From positions 246,368 to 310,367 of the forward strand of contig NZ_PJNW01000011.1 of NCBI RefSeq assembly GCF_002844595.1: 64,000 bases of DNA, read 5' to 3'. The position numbers and the translations under genes were made by a program. Source of the stretch: Pleomorphomonas diazotrophica. Its GTDB lineage: Bacteria; Pseudomonadota; Alphaproteobacteria; Rhizobiales; Pleomorphomonadaceae. The notes below the pieces were generated by a model that saw only the letters and a program-made list of their open reading frames with translations, had not been told where the DNA came from and ran no database searches. Shown one piece after another: positions 38,270 through 48,708 of the stretch. Position 1 is the first letter of the stretch. Each line of letters begins with the position of its first letter.

Positions 38270-38689
38270 TCAGCGGCGGCCGGTCGTCGGCGCCGGATCG
38301 GGCGCCCACATCTTCTCAAGATGATAGAACTCGCGCACTTCCGGGCGGAAGACGTGAACGATGATGGATCCAGCGTCGATCAGTACCCAGTCGCAGGCTG
38401 GCTGGCCTTCGACGGCAACGCTACCGAAGCCGGCATCCTTCAGGTCTTTCACCAAGTGGTCGGCAATGGCACCGACGTGGCGGCTGGACCGGCCGGTGCA
38501 GATCACCATGTGATCGGCGATCGGCGTCTTGGCGGCAACATCGATGTCGACGACATCCTCCGCCTTGGCGTCGTCAAGGCTGGCGAGAATCGTGTCGAGC
38601 AGGGATCGCGGGAGAGGGGTGGCATCGCCGGAGAAGGCGGCGACGTCGGCAAAGGAGTTGGCGCTGAAGGCGCCCTCGGTGAAGGGCAT
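38270..38689 (-). CDS. rsfS: Ribosome silencing factor RsfS
   Basis: A 139-residue protein of the Iojap/RsfS family. LLDTILASLDDAKAEDVVDIDV, then PIADHMVICTGRSSRHVGAIADHL and the C-terminal DWVLIDAGSIIVHVFRPEVREFYHLEKMW (in parts: DWVLIDAG, VHVFRPEVREFYHLE) match. RsfS binds L14 and blocks subunit joining in starvation. The first 35 residues (from ATG 38689) are not conserved and a shorter start is possible. It follows nadD by 117 bases. Confidence 0.93.
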   Translation of the reverse strand: MPFTEGAFSANSFADVAAFSGDATPLPRSLLDTILASLDDAKAEDVVDIDVAAKTPIADHMVICTGRSSRHVGAIADHLVKDLKDAGFGSVAVEGQPACDWVLIDAGSIIVHVFRPEVREFYHLEKMWAPDPAPTTGRR

Positions 38690-38806
38690 GCTCAGGGGTG
38701 CACCTCGTGAAGTGGTCCGCGATGTCCGGCCCCATGCCGGCAATCGGGGATGCATGAAAGGATGAACCTTGACGGTGACGTTTTCAAGATCGCCCCGGAC
38801 TAATGG

Positions 38807-39412
38807 CTAACCTCGGGTGGCGGAACGACGGAGCTGGCTTGACGACAAAGGCACCTTGATACCGGCGATGAAGATCCAGGCGGGCGGCGAAAGATCCGGC
38901 AGCAGACCGCCGTCGCGTTCGCTGATTCGCGCTTGCGCAAAGGCGCGAGCCGCCGGCGAAGCCAACGCTGCGAAGGTGGCTCCCGGTCGGTCGACAACGG
39001 CGATGGGAACCGTTCGGGCGATCTCGCGCCATCCTCCCCAGCGGTGGAAGGTCGCCCAGTTGTCGGCGCCGATCACCAGCACGAAGCGAACTGCGGGCCT
39101 CAGAGTCTTCAAGCGGCGGACGAGATCGATGGTGTAGCGGGTGCCGAGGCGCGATTCGAGATCGGTGACGATGGCGCGGGGATGGTGCGCAACCTTCCGC
39201 ACCGCCGCCAGCCGGCGGTCGACATCTGGCAGGCCATCGGCCGACTTCAGAGGGTTGCCGGGGGTGACCAGCCACCAGATGCGGTCGAGCCGAAGCCGTT
39301 GCAGCGCCAGATGGGCCACATGGGCGTGGCCCCGGTGCGGCGGGTTGAACGACCCGCCGTAGAGGCCGACGCGCATGCCGGGCAGCGTGGCGGGAAGGCG
39401 AGGTGTCGTCAC
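38807..39412 (-). CDS. nadD: Nicotinate-nucleotide adenylyltransferase NadD
   Basis: A 201-residue nucleotidyltransferase that makes deamido-[21 protein letters not shown] has the HxGH-type motif, [11 protein letters not shown] binds the nucleotide, and [10 protein letters not shown] and [11 protein letters not shown] follow; the ISSTxIR end is replaced by [12 protein letters not shown] chose the GTG at 39412 because it overlaps the proA stop (GTGA) and because the short PxLPGMR lead fits family members in this order; the ATG at 39377 is the alternative. Confidence 0.92.
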   Translation of the reverse strand: MTTPRLPATLPGMRVGLYGGSFNPPHRGHAHVAHLALQRLRLDRIWWLVTPGNPLKSADGLPDVDRRLAAVRKVAHHPRAIVTDLESRLGTRYTIDLVRRLKTLRPAVRFVLVIGADNWATFHRWGGWREIARTVPIAVVDRPGATFAALASPAARAFAQARISERDGGLLPDLSPPAWIFIAGIKVPLSSSQLRRSATRG

Positions 39413-40686
39413 GGCCGCGTCTGGCCGCTGCCGCGCACGCGGTATTTGAAGGAAGTGAGCTGTTCCACACCGACCGGTCCGCGCGCATGCATCTTGCCGG
39501 TGGCGATGCCGATCTCGGCGCCCATGCCGAACTCGCCGCCGTCGGCGAACTGGGTGGAGGCGTTGTGCAGCACGATGGCCGAATCGACATTGGCGAGGAA
39601 CTTGGCGGCCGCCGCCTCGTCGGCGGTGATGATGCTGTCGGTGTGGTGCGAGCCGTAGGTCTCGATATGTTCGATCGCGGCATCGATGCCGTCGACCAGC
39701 GCCACCGAGATGATCGGCGCCAGGTACTCGGTGGACCAATCGGCTTCGGTTACCGGCACGGCTGCGGGGAAGCGGGCTCTGATCTCCTCGGTGGCCCGGA
39801 TCTCGCAGCCGCCTTCGTGAAGCGCCTTCAAAATCGGCAGAAGATGACTGTCCGCCACGGCCCGGTCGACGAGCAGCGTTTCGGCCGAGCCGCAGACACC
39901 GACGCGCCGGAGCTTGGCGTTGACCGTGACGGTGACGGCCATGTCGAGGTCGGCGGCCTTGTCGATGTAGACGTGGCAGATCCCCTCGAGGTGAGCGAAT
40001 ACCGGCACGCGTGCCTCGGCCTGCACGCGAGCGACGAGGCTCTTGCCGCCACGCGGCACGATGACGTCGATCGCCCCGTCGAGGCCGGTCAGCATCTCGC
40101 CGACGGCGGCGCGGTCCTTGATCGGCACCAGTTGGATGGCGTCCTCGGGGAGGCCGGCGACGCGGAGACCGGCTGCAAGCGCGGCGAGGATCGCCTGGGA
40201 AGAGGCAAGCGAATCGGAGCCGCACCGCAGGATGGCGGCGTTGCCGGCCATCAGAGAGAGGGCGCCGGCGTCGGCGGTCACATTGGGCCGGCTTTCAAAG
40301 ATGATGCCGATGACGCCGAGCGGCGTCGCCACGCGTTCGATGGAGAGGCCGTTCGGTCGCGTCCAGGCGGCCAGCACGCGGCCGACCGGATCGGGCAGCG
40401 CAGCGATCTCCTCCAGCGCCTTGGCGATGGCCTCGACGCGCGTGGCATCGAGCGTTCCGCGATCGAGGAAGGAGGCGGCGACGCCATTCTCCTTCATGGC
40501 GGAAACATCGACGGCGTTGGCCCTGAGGATGTCGGCCTGACGAGCCCGCACCTCGGCGGCCATGGCTTTGAGCGCTGCGACCTTTTCCTCGGTGGAGGCG
40601 CGGGCAAGGCGGCGAGCGGCGGCGCGGGCCCGGCGGCCGATGTCGGCCATCAGGTCGTGAACGGAAACGTCGGTCAGTGCGGTCAT
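39409..40686 (-). CDS. proA: Gamma-glutamyl phosphate reductase ProA
   Basis: A 425-residue aldehyde-dehydrogenase-superfamily enzyme, the second step of proline synthesis. Motifs include [44 protein letters not shown] text (here [14 protein letters not shown]), the catalytic cysteine in [15 protein letters not shown], and [11 protein letters not shown]. It lies two bases after proB and overlaps nadD by four. The gene pair proB-proA with obgE upstream is conserved in the order. Confidence 0.97.
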   Translation of the reverse strand: MTALTDVSVHDLMADIGRRARAAARRLARASTEEKVAALKAMAAEVRARQADILRANAVDVSAMKENGVAASFLDRGTLDATRVEAIAKALEEIAALPDPVGRVLAAWTRPNGLSIERVATPLGVIGIIFESRPNVTADAGALSLMAGNAAILRCGSDSLASSQAILAALAAGLRVAGLPEDAIQLVPIKDRAAVGEMLTGLDGAIDVIVPRGGKSLVARVQAEARVPVFAHLEGICHVYIDKAADLDMAVTVTVNAKLRRVGVCGSAETLLVDRAVADSHLLPILKALHEGGCEIRATEEIRARFPAAVPVTEADWSTEYLAPIISVALVDGIDAAIEHIETYGSHHTDSIITADEAAAAKFLANVDSAIVLHNASTQFADGGEFGMGAEIGIATGKMHARGPVGVEQLTSFKYRVRGSGQTRP

Positions 40687-40688
40687 GA

Positions 40689-43077
<2,389 letters not shown>

Positions 43078-43680
43078 TCACGGTCGCCACGGTCGGGCGG
43101 CGTGGCGTGCCCGGGTGAGGCGTGTGTCGACATGGTCGAGCAACCGGCTCTCGATCAGCGACGGGCGGCGGCTCATGCCGATGACCTCGAAGCCCTGACG
43201 GGCCTGGATGGCGAGCGAAGCGACATTGCCCTCGAAGGCGCCGGCTATGATCGCGTCGATGTCGAGCTGATCGTAAGCCCAGGCGAGCGTCGCGTCGACT
43301 GCTTCGCTCATCAGCCCATTGCCCCAGAAGGGGCGACCGAGCCAGAAACCGATTTCCGGCCGGGTATCGAGGCTGTGCAGGGCCACGATGCCGCGCACGA
43401 TCTCCCGTTCGTCGCCGCGCAATACCAAGCCGAGCGTCGCTGCGGTGCCGAGGGCTGCGGTGGCGCAGCACTGGCCGATGAAATCGGTCGCGTCGTCTAC
43501 AGTGAATGGATGAGGCACGCGTACCAGCCAGCGCGCTACCTCGGCATCGCCGAGATACACCGCAAGGGCTTCTGCATCGCCCTGCTCAAGCGGTCTGAGG
43601 ACCAGGCGACCGGTCTCGATGCGCGGAGAAAGAACCGCGCGCGGCCGCCACGACCCAAAGGCACCGGAAAGCAACTTCAT
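43078..43680 (-). CDS. GNAT acetyltransferase, RimJ/RimL type (first)
   Basis: A 200-residue GNAT protein. PRIETGRLVLRPLEQGDAEALAVYLGD is the typical start of the RimJ/RimL-like group, IGFWLGRPFWGNGLMSEAVDATLAWAYDQL (in parts: IGFWLGRPFWGNGLMSE) gives the acetyl-CoA loop (Q/RxxGxG/A) and AIQARQGFEVIGMS the last strand. The substrate could be a protein N-terminus or a small amine. The neighbouring gene is related by fold, and both lie between rpmA and obgE as in related genomes. Confidence 0.87.
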   Translation of the reverse strand: MKLLSGAFGSWRPRAVLSPRIETGRLVLRPLEQGDAEALAVYLGDAEVARWLVRVPHPFTVDDATDFIGQCCATAALGTAATLGLVLRGDEREIVRGIVALHSLDTRPEIGFWLGRPFWGNGLMSEAVDATLAWAYDQLDIDAIIAGAFEGNVASLAIQARQGFEVIGMSRRPSLIESRLLDHVDTRLTRARHAARPWRP

Positions 43681-43694
43681 TCCGTACTCACTCT

Positions 43695-43766
43695 CTAGTG
43701 GTCCGATCCCGACATTTGCGTCGACGATACAGGCCTTCGCATGAATGCAGGAACGCAAACCACTAG
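43695..43766. repeat. Inverted repeat CTAGTGGT / ACCACTAG
   Basis: CTAGTGGT at 43695-43702 and its reverse complement at 43759-43766 flank 56 bases in the 150-base gap between the two GNAT genes. The rare CTAG tetranucleotide occurs in both arms. Function unknown. Confidence 0.4.
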
Positions 43767-43830
43767 TACGCTTGTTCCAGTGAAAGAACCCATCATCCGT
43801 CGGGCAGATCGAGGTTAGCCCGACTTCAGA

Positions 43831-44529
43831 TCAAATTCGCTCCGCCGGAGCCCGAAGCTCGACGCGCCGTTCTCCCCACTCGGCTCGCTCGGCCTCGCGG
43901 GTATGGACGCGCAAGGGCTCCCAGGCCCTGATACTCTCCCAGGTGCTGCGATCTATGCGGAAGCGGTCGATGGCCACTGCGGCACCGCTGCCGACCACAG
44001 AGGCCAGCTCTTGCGCCACCATCTGGAAACCGCACTTCTCGATCACCCGTCGCCCGGCCGGGTTGGTCACCCGGCAGGCAAACAGTAATCTCTCATGCCT
44101 TTGGTGAAGAAAGGCATAATCGATCGCGGCATGGCAGGCCTCGGTCGCATAACCCTGTCCCCAGTGGCGCTCGCCGAGCCAGCAGCCGATCCAGCCGGGC
44201 CCGACGCGGCCGTGCATGTCGAGCGTGACGACGCCAATCGGCGTCGGTGCCGCGTCGAAACCCTTCCGGCAGACGAGATGGCGCTGGCCGCGCGGGTCGA
44301 CCGGCTCGGCGAGCCAGGCGCGGGCGTGCTCGATGCGATAGGGGTGGGGCATGCCGATAAGATTGCGGGCCACGGCTGCCGAGTTGGCAAGCCGGGCGAT
44401 CGCTTCGGCGTCGTCATCAAGCGGGGGGCGTAGAATCAGCCGTCGTGTTTCGATGGCGGGCCTCACCGCCGCCATCAGGGGCCAGCCGCAGGGACTGTCG
44501 GGTTCCTCGGTATCGCTCAGCTCCGACAT
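43831..44529 (-). CDS. GNAT acetyltransferase, RimJ/RimL type (second)
   Basis: A 232-residue GNAT protein. PAIETRRLILRPPLDDDAEAIARLANS opens the domain (in parts: ETRRLILRPPLDDDAEAI), IGCWLGERHWGQGYATEACHAAI binds acetyl-CoA (WGQGYATEA), and NPAGRRVIEKCGFQMV forms the late strand-helix. The start ATG 44529 has GAGGAG seven bases before it, better than the ATG at 44550. The target is unknown. A terminator-like hairpin stands between it and rpmA. Confidence 0.88.
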   Translation of the reverse strand: MSELSDTEEPDSPCGWPLMAAVRPAIETRRLILRPPLDDDAEAIARLANSAAVARNLIGMPHPYRIEHARAWLAEPVDPRGQRHLVCRKGFDAAPTPIGVVTLDMHGRVGPGWIGCWLGERHWGQGYATEACHAAIDYAFLHQRHERLLFACRVTNPAGRRVIEKCGFQMVAQELASVVGSGAAVAIDRFRIDRSTWESIRAWEPLRVHTREAERAEWGERRVELRAPAERI

Positions 44530-44558
44530 GGGGCTCTCCTCGCGCTCCAAATGAAATC

Positions 44559-44584
44559 AGGGGAAGTGGCGCCCCACTTCCCCT
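44559..44584 (-). terminator. Terminator after rpmA
   Basis: A perfect 11-bp stem (44559-44569 with 44574-44584) and a CGCC loop. On the minus strand it is followed by GATTTCATTTGG, moderately T-rich. It lies about 75 bases past the rpmA stop and 30 before the GNAT start. Confidence 0.75.
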
Positions 44585-44658
44585 GTCACATCGCGCGCCA
44601 GAAGCGCGGTCCGTCCGGGTCCGTGGGACGCCGGCGGGCCGCTTTCGCTCCATCCGGC

Positions 44659-44928
44659 TTACTCGGCTGCCGCCGTCATCGGGACGACCGAGACATAAAC
44701 TCGGCCGTTGCTCTTCGTGGCGAAGGACACGTTGCCTTCGGTGAGGGCGAAGATCGTGTGATCGACGCCCATGCCGACGTTGGCGCCCGGATGCCACTGG
44801 GTGCCGCGCTGGCGAATGATGATGTTGCCCGGAATGACGGCTTCGCCGCCGAACTTCTTCACGCCGAGGCGTCGACCGGCCGTATCGCGACCGTTGCGGG
44901 ACGAACCGCCTGCCTTCTTGTGAGCCAT
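44659..44928 (-). CDS. rpmA: 50S ribosomal protein L27
   Basis: An 89-residue L27. [29 protein letters not shown] and [13 protein letters not shown] with [13 protein letters not shown] match the family (quoted in parts). The N-terminus starts directly with MAHKKAGGS, so no propeptide of the Firmicutes type. L27 contacts tRNA in the peptidyl transferase centre. SD AGGAGA is six bases before the ATG. It follows rplU by 112 bases. Confidence 0.98.
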   Translation of the reverse strand: MAHKKAGGSSRNGRDTAGRRLGVKKFGGEAVIPGNIIIRQRGTQWHPGANVGMGVDHTIFALTEGNVSFATKSNGRVYVSVVPMTAAAE

Positions 44929-45040
44929 TTCAGTCTCCTGTCTTTCGTATCGTCCGTTGGCGGAGCGGTTCGGCGCTCAACACCTTGATGGACGGTTATC
45001 GGGTCAGGTTCCGGCAGCAGCGTGCCGGAACGGAATTTCG

Positions 45041-45361
45041 TCAGGCGGCGTTGATCGCGGTGATCTTCACCGTGGTCAGAAGCTGCCGATGGCCGCGCTT
45101 GCGCTTGGAGTTCTGGCGACGGCGCTTCTTGAACGAGATCACCTTGGGACCGCGGGTCTGCTCGACCACCTCGGCGACGACGGTGGCGCCGGCAACGGTG
45201 GGGGCGCCAACGGTGACGCCGGCGTCGGAGCCGACAGCCAGCACTTCCTCGAAGGTGACGGCGGCGCCGTCCTCGAGTTCGATCTTTTCGATGTCGAATA
45301 CGTCGTCAACGGCGACCTTGTACTGCTTGCCGCCGGTCTTGATCACTGCGAACATGGTCAT
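45041..45361 (-). CDS. rplU: 50S ribosomal protein L21
   Basis: A 106-residue L21. [20 protein letters not shown] at the start, [33 protein letters not shown] (in parts: [17 protein letters not shown]) and LTTVKITAI at the end are typical. AAGGA lies five bases before the ATG at 45361; the ATG two codons on is the alternative. Upstream on the same strand is a strong terminator hairpin within the presumed leader, suggesting attenuated expression of rplU-rpmA. Confidence 0.97.
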   Translation of the reverse strand: MTMFAVIKTGGKQYKVAVDDVFDIEKIELEDGAAVTFEEVLAVGSDAGVTVGAPTVAGATVVAEVVEQTRGPKVISFKKRRRQNSKRKRGHRQLLTTVKITAINAA

Positions 45362-45428
45362 GCCAGTCCTTCTTCAGATGGTTTTTGGCCGCGCTGCACC
45401 TTTCGGGCGCGCGACTGATTGACAAAAC

Positions 45429-45454
45429 AAAAAACCCGGACAATTTGCCGGGCT
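45429..45454 (-). terminator. Terminator/attenuator in the rplU-rpmA leader
   Basis: On the minus strand AGCCCGG (45454-45448) pairs with CCGGGTT (45439-45433) around an eight-base loop and is followed by TTTTTT, G and TTTT. It is the best T-run in the window. It lies 68 bases before the rplU start, with no minus-strand gene upstream to be ended, so it probably acts on the leader RNA of rplU. Confidence 0.75.
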
Positions 45455-45471
45455 CCCATTAAGCCGCGTTT

Positions 45472-45500
45472 TCCCTACACGGAAAGCCTGCGGCGGTCAA
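45472..45500 (-). promoter_or_regulatory. Candidate promoter for rplU-rpmA
   Basis: On the minus strand TTGACC (45500-45495) and TAGGGA (45477-45472) are 17 bases apart. The -35 is good, the -10 weak. Initiation near 45465 would give a leader of about 105 bases, interrupted by the terminator after about 35. Confidence 0.35.
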
Positions 45501-45666
45501 CGCTGAAGGGGCGTTTCCGAGGTCCTTGAATACTGGGATGCTCGATTACGCTTTTAAGCGGATCAAAAAACCGTTCCCCTTGGCTTTCGCCCCTCTTGCC
45601 AGAGCCTTTGCCCACGGTTATGGTCCGCGCCGCTTTCGACCGGGATCAACGTCCCTGGAGCACCGC

Positions 45667-45756
45667 GGAGAGGTGGCAGAGTGGTCGATTGCACCGCACT
45701 CGAAATGCGGCATACTCGCAAGGGTATCGGGGGTTCAAATCCCTCCCTCTCCGCCA
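45667..45756 (+). tRNA. tRNA-Ser (anticodon CGA)
   Basis: The acceptor arm GGAGAGG (45667-45673) pairs with CCTCTCC (45746-45752), followed by discriminator G and an encoded CCA. The anticodon loop CTCGAAA gives anticodon CGA, reading UCG. A long variable arm (CATACTCGCAAGGGTATC) marks it as a class II tRNA. The T arm has GGTTCAAATCC. The 90-base length is normal for tRNA-Ser. Confidence 0.97.
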
Positions 45757-45864
45757 TTTTCCCAAACTGAGCTGTTGACCCGACCTGTGGTCGACTCGTG
45801 GCTTGGCACGCTTGGTGCTTTGTCATGGATGCCATCGCTTCCCTCTTCCGAGGATCGAACGTCC

Positions 45865-46836
45865 ATGGAGCCCGTCAACGGCGCCCTCGATGTCCGCCTG
45901 ATGCGGACCCTTCTTCTGCTCGTCACCGAGTGCAGCGTGTCGCGCACCGCCGAGATTCTCGGTCAGACGCAACCGACCGTCAGCCTGGCGCTGAAGCGGC
46001 TGCGCGAACTGATCGGCGACCCTATCCTTGTGCGGTCCGGCGGATCGCTGGTGCCCACCGAGCGAGGGCTCGAGCTCAGGGCCACGTTGCAGCGTCTTCT
46101 CGCCGATATCGATACCCTGCTGGCGCCGCCGCCCAGCTTCGATCCCGAGCGCACGGAGCGACGGTTTCGCATCGCCGCCGCCAACTGCCTGGACGCCGAG
46201 TTCCTGCCGCGTATTTTTGCCAAGCTCGCCGAGGAGGCACCGAGAGCCTCGATCGACATTGCGACGCTGCCGGGGCACGACGACCTGATGAGCCACCTAT
46301 CCGACGGCTCGCTCGACCTCGTGGTCGGCAACTGGCCGCGGCCGCCGGAACAGTTGCGATTGGCGCCGCTGCTGTCCACACCAATCAAGTGCGTGGTCGC
46401 CGCCGGTCACCGTCTCGCCGGCACCATCGGGGCACTTACCATGGATCGCTACCTGGCGGAGCGCCACCTGTCGCCATCTGCCGATGTGATGAAGCAATAT
46501 AGCCCGATCGACGGACGCCTGATGGAACTCGGCCTTAACAGGCATATCGCCGCCTCGGTGCCCGAGTATGCCATCGTTCCCCACATGCTGGCCGGTTCCG
46601 ACCTGGTCTTCACGACAGGCGCGCCTTTCGCCGAGCAGATTGCTGATATGGGCGATTTTGTCGTCATCGACGCGCCGGCCGAATTTGGCCGCATGGACTT
46701 CTACCTGCTTTGGCACGACTGCAAGCACCACTCACCGGCCCATATCTGGTTCCGGCATCTGGTAAAGGCGTCGGTCTCGGATCTCCGAAGCACGGTGGAT
46801 GCGGTGCCGCCCATGTTGCGGGTCGCTGCCGAGTGA
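45865..46836 (+). CDS. LysR-family transcriptional regulator
   Basis: A 323-residue LTTR. The winged helix-turn-helix near the N-terminus reads ECSVSRTAEILGQTQPTVSLALKRLRELIGD (in parts: SVSRTAEILGQTQPTVSLAL), followed by a coiled linker and a periplasmic-binding-like effector domain with NCLDAEFLPRIF and LDLVVGNWP. The C-terminal half resembles the NodD/NahR branch of the family. I start at ATG 45865, with GAGGA ten bases upstream, because an earlier frame runs through tRNA-Ser. It is convergent with the deaminase gene; its targets are not evident. Confidence 0.88.
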   Translation: MEPVNGALDVRLMRTLLLLVTECSVSRTAEILGQTQPTVSLALKRLRELIGDPILVRSGGSLVPTERGLELRATLQRLLADIDTLLAPPPSFDPERTERRFRIAAANCLDAEFLPRIFAKLAEEAPRASIDIATLPGHDDLMSHLSDGSLDLVVGNWPRPPEQLRLAPLLSTPIKCVVAAGHRLAGTIGALTMDRYLAERHLSPSADVMKQYSPIDGRLMELGLNRHIAASVPEYAIVPHMLAGSDLVFTTGAPFAEQIADMGDFVVIDAPAEFGRMDFYLLWHDCKHHSPAHIWFRHLVKASVSDLRSTVDAVPPMLRVAAE

Positions 46837-46843
46837 AGTCGCT

Positions 46844-47332
46844 TCAGCGGCTGATCCAGAAGGATCGATGAGGTTCGGCTGCTTCCTCTTCCAGCAGCGG
46901 GCCGATCACGTCGACAGGGCGCTGTCCGCTGTCCAGTACCGCTCGGCATGGCAAGTCGAGCGTCGGATTCTCGGGATGGTTGCCGGTGATATGTCGGAGG
47001 GCGCTCTCAGACAGCCCATAGACGATGCGGCCGATGCCTGCCCAATAGGCAGCGCCAGCGCACATGGCGCAGGGTTCGGCTGAAGAATAGAGCGTAGCGT
47101 CGATAAGTTCTGCCGGACGAAAGCGTTGCGAGGCGCGCGTTGCCAGTACCCGCTCGGCGTGGCCGGTCATGTCGTGATCCGGCAAATAGGCATTGCCCTG
47201 TTCCATCAAGACTGTCCCGTCGCCGCCAACCAGAACGGCCCCAAACGGGTGGCTGCCGGCGTCGGCCGCCGCTGCGGCGATGGTGAAGGCGCGGCGGAGG
47301 TAAACGCTGTGGTCGAGGTCGGGAAGCGGCAT
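46844..47332 (-). CDS. Nucleoside/guanine deaminase of the cytidine deaminase superfamily
   Basis: A 162-residue zinc deaminase. The zinc ligands and proton shuttle are in GHAERVL (HAE) and SSAEPCAMCAGA (PCxxC). The C-terminal IVYGLSESAL and HPENPTLDLP resemble small-molecule deaminases (guanine deaminase, or related) more than TadA, and no tRNA-binding residues are obvious. It is divergent from the ABC transporter genes across 192 bases, so the imported compound may be linked to its substrate, which is inference. Confidence 0.84.
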   Translation of the reverse strand: MPLPDLDHSVYLRRAFTIAAAAADAGSHPFGAVLVGGDGTVLMEQGNAYLPDHDMTGHAERVLATRASQRFRPAELIDATLYSSAEPCAMCAGAAYWAGIGRIVYGLSESALRHITGNHPENPTLDLPCRAVLDSGQRPVDVIGPLLEEEAAEPHRSFWISR

Positions 47333-47415
47333 GGCGGTCCTGAGCGAGCATGGTACCGCCGGCCATCTTAGCCGAGATTTTCCGCCGGCAAAGACATCCG
47401 GCCTCGGTGTGGCCC

Positions 47416-47421
47416 TATAGT
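47416..47421 (+). promoter_or_regulatory. Candidate -10 element for the ABC importer operon
   Basis: TATAGT, one mismatch from TATAAT, lies about 105 bases before the binding-protein ATG in the deaminase/importer divergent region. A poor -35-like AAGACA stands 19 bases upstream. Weak evidence. Confidence 0.3.
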
Positions 47422-47524
47422 GTCTATTTCGGCTGCCGAATGGACGCTGCCGGTGAGGCCAATGCAAACTTCGCCAAAACAAGGGGAACAGGACCGCCTG
47501 ATCGCAAGCGAAGAGGGGTTTCAC

Positions 47525-48607
47525 ATGCAGCGCTTCATTCTCAATCGTCGCCAGATGCTCGGAGGGCTCGCCGCCGGAGCGGGACTGTCGCTCCTCGGTC
47601 CCATGGGCCGGGCCTCCGCAGCCGTTTCGGAAATCGTCTGGGCCACGTGGGACTCCAACGGCCATCCCGAGTATGTCACCGCTTTCGAGAAGGCGACGGG
47701 CACAAAGGTGAAGTTGTCGTTCCTGTCGAGCGAGGATGCGCAGTTCGCAGCGCTGAAGACCGGCGCGGCGTCCGATTGGGATGTCGTCAATCCGTCGCTG
47801 AACCAGGCTCGGCGCTATATCAAGGCCGGCGAACTGATGCCGCTCGACCTCGCGAAGGTGCCCAACCTTGCGCACATGTACGACGTGTTCAAGGCGACCG
47901 AGAAGGTCAAGGGCGAGGATGGCCAGACCTACGCCATTCCCTATCTCTGGGGTCTCAACCCCATCGTCTATCGATCGGATATCCACACCGAGGAGCCGAC
48001 CTACTCGACGCTGTTCGACCCGAAGTTCAAGGGCCAGCTCGCCATGCGCGACTATGCCCTGGAATCGATCGCCATCGCCGCTCTGCACATCGGCATTCCG
48101 CGCGAACGCGCTTTCCTGCTCACCAGTGACGAACTCGCCGAGGTGAAGAAGGCACTGATCGCCCAGAAGCCGCTGCTCAGGACCTACTGGCAGACCATCG
48201 GCGACCTGACCAACCTGATCGCCACCGGCGAGGTGACAGCCGCCTTCTCCTGGCGCGTGCCCTATGACGCGCTGAAGGACAAGATGAAGGTGGCCATGGC
48301 CAAGCCGAAGGCTGGAATCATGGGCTGGTGCGACTGTTTCGCCATTCCGGCCAGCCTGCCGGAAGAAAAGGTCGAGACGGCCTACAAGTTCGCCGATTAC
48401 CTGCTCGGTGCCGACTATGCGTCCACCATCGCCGAGATCGGCAATTACGCCACCACCTCCTCGATCATCCGCGACAAGCTGACGCCGGAGAAGCAGGAAG
48501 CCATTTTCGTGGACGATCTTTCGGTCATGCAGAACTTCATGTGGCCGGAAGCCCCCGAGAACTATTCGGAGTGGCTGAAGGTCTGGAACGAGGTCAAGGC
48601 GGCCTGA
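47525..48607 (+). CDS. Polyamine-type ABC transporter substrate-binding protein
   Basis: A 360-residue periplasmic binding protein of the PotD/PotF group. The N-terminus has a twin-arginine signal, NRRQMLGGLAAGAGLSLLG, ending near RASAA. The mature part has IVWATWDSNGHPEYVTAFEKATG, the PotD-like opening, and YAIPYLWGLNPIVYRSD. The ligand cannot be named: spermidine, putrescine and other cations are all bound by this group. GAGG precedes the ATG. A stem-loop separates it from the ATPase gene. Confidence 0.88.
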   Translation: MQRFILNRRQMLGGLAAGAGLSLLGPMGRASAAVSEIVWATWDSNGHPEYVTAFEKATGTKVKLSFLSSEDAQFAALKTGAASDWDVVNPSLNQARRYIKAGELMPLDLAKVPNLAHMYDVFKATEKVKGEDGQTYAIPYLWGLNPIVYRSDIHTEEPTYSTLFDPKFKGQLAMRDYALESIAIAALHIGIPRERAFLLTSDELAEVKKALIAQKPLLRTYWQTIGDLTNLIATGEVTAAFSWRVPYDALKDKMKVAMAKPKAGIMGWCDCFAIPASLPEEKVETAYKFADYLLGADYASTIAEIGNYATTSSIIRDKLTPEKQEAIFVDDLSVMQNFMWPEAPENYSEWLKVWNEVKAA

Positions 48608-48660
48608 TCCATCGCCCTCTCCGTCGATCAAAGCTCTGGCGGTGTGGGATTTGCTTGTCG

Positions 48661-48692
48661 AACGAGGCCGGGCCAAACCGTCCGGTCTCGTT
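48661..48692 (+). other. Stem-loop after the binding-protein gene
   Basis: An 11-bp stem (48661-48671 with 48682-48692, one G-T pair) around a ten-base loop, about 53 bases after the stop, without T-run. Such hairpins after binding-protein genes commonly stabilise the upstream mRNA so that the binding protein outnumbers the membrane parts. Confidence 0.6.
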
Positions 48693-48708
48693 GAGCAGGA
48701 CATGAATA

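Larger units (their letters stand above)
45362..45666. other. 305-base region between rplU and tRNA-Ser
   Basis: No protein gene is supported. On the minus strand it holds, going towards rplU, a small dyad CGCTTAAAAGCG near 45550, a candidate promoter (45500-45472), a terminator hairpin (45454-45429) and about 65 bases of leader before the rplU ATG. On the plus strand it leads into tRNA-Ser. Confidence 0.6.

Noticed and set aside
45667..45756. tRNA-Ser as attachment site of an integrated element
   Set aside because: No integrase and no second copy of the tRNA 3' end are present in the window.
45563..45835. A minus-strand reading frame across tRNA-Ser with the text EGFEPPIPLRVCRISSAVQS
   Set aside because: This is the well-known false protein made by translating the reverse strand of a tRNA-Ser gene.
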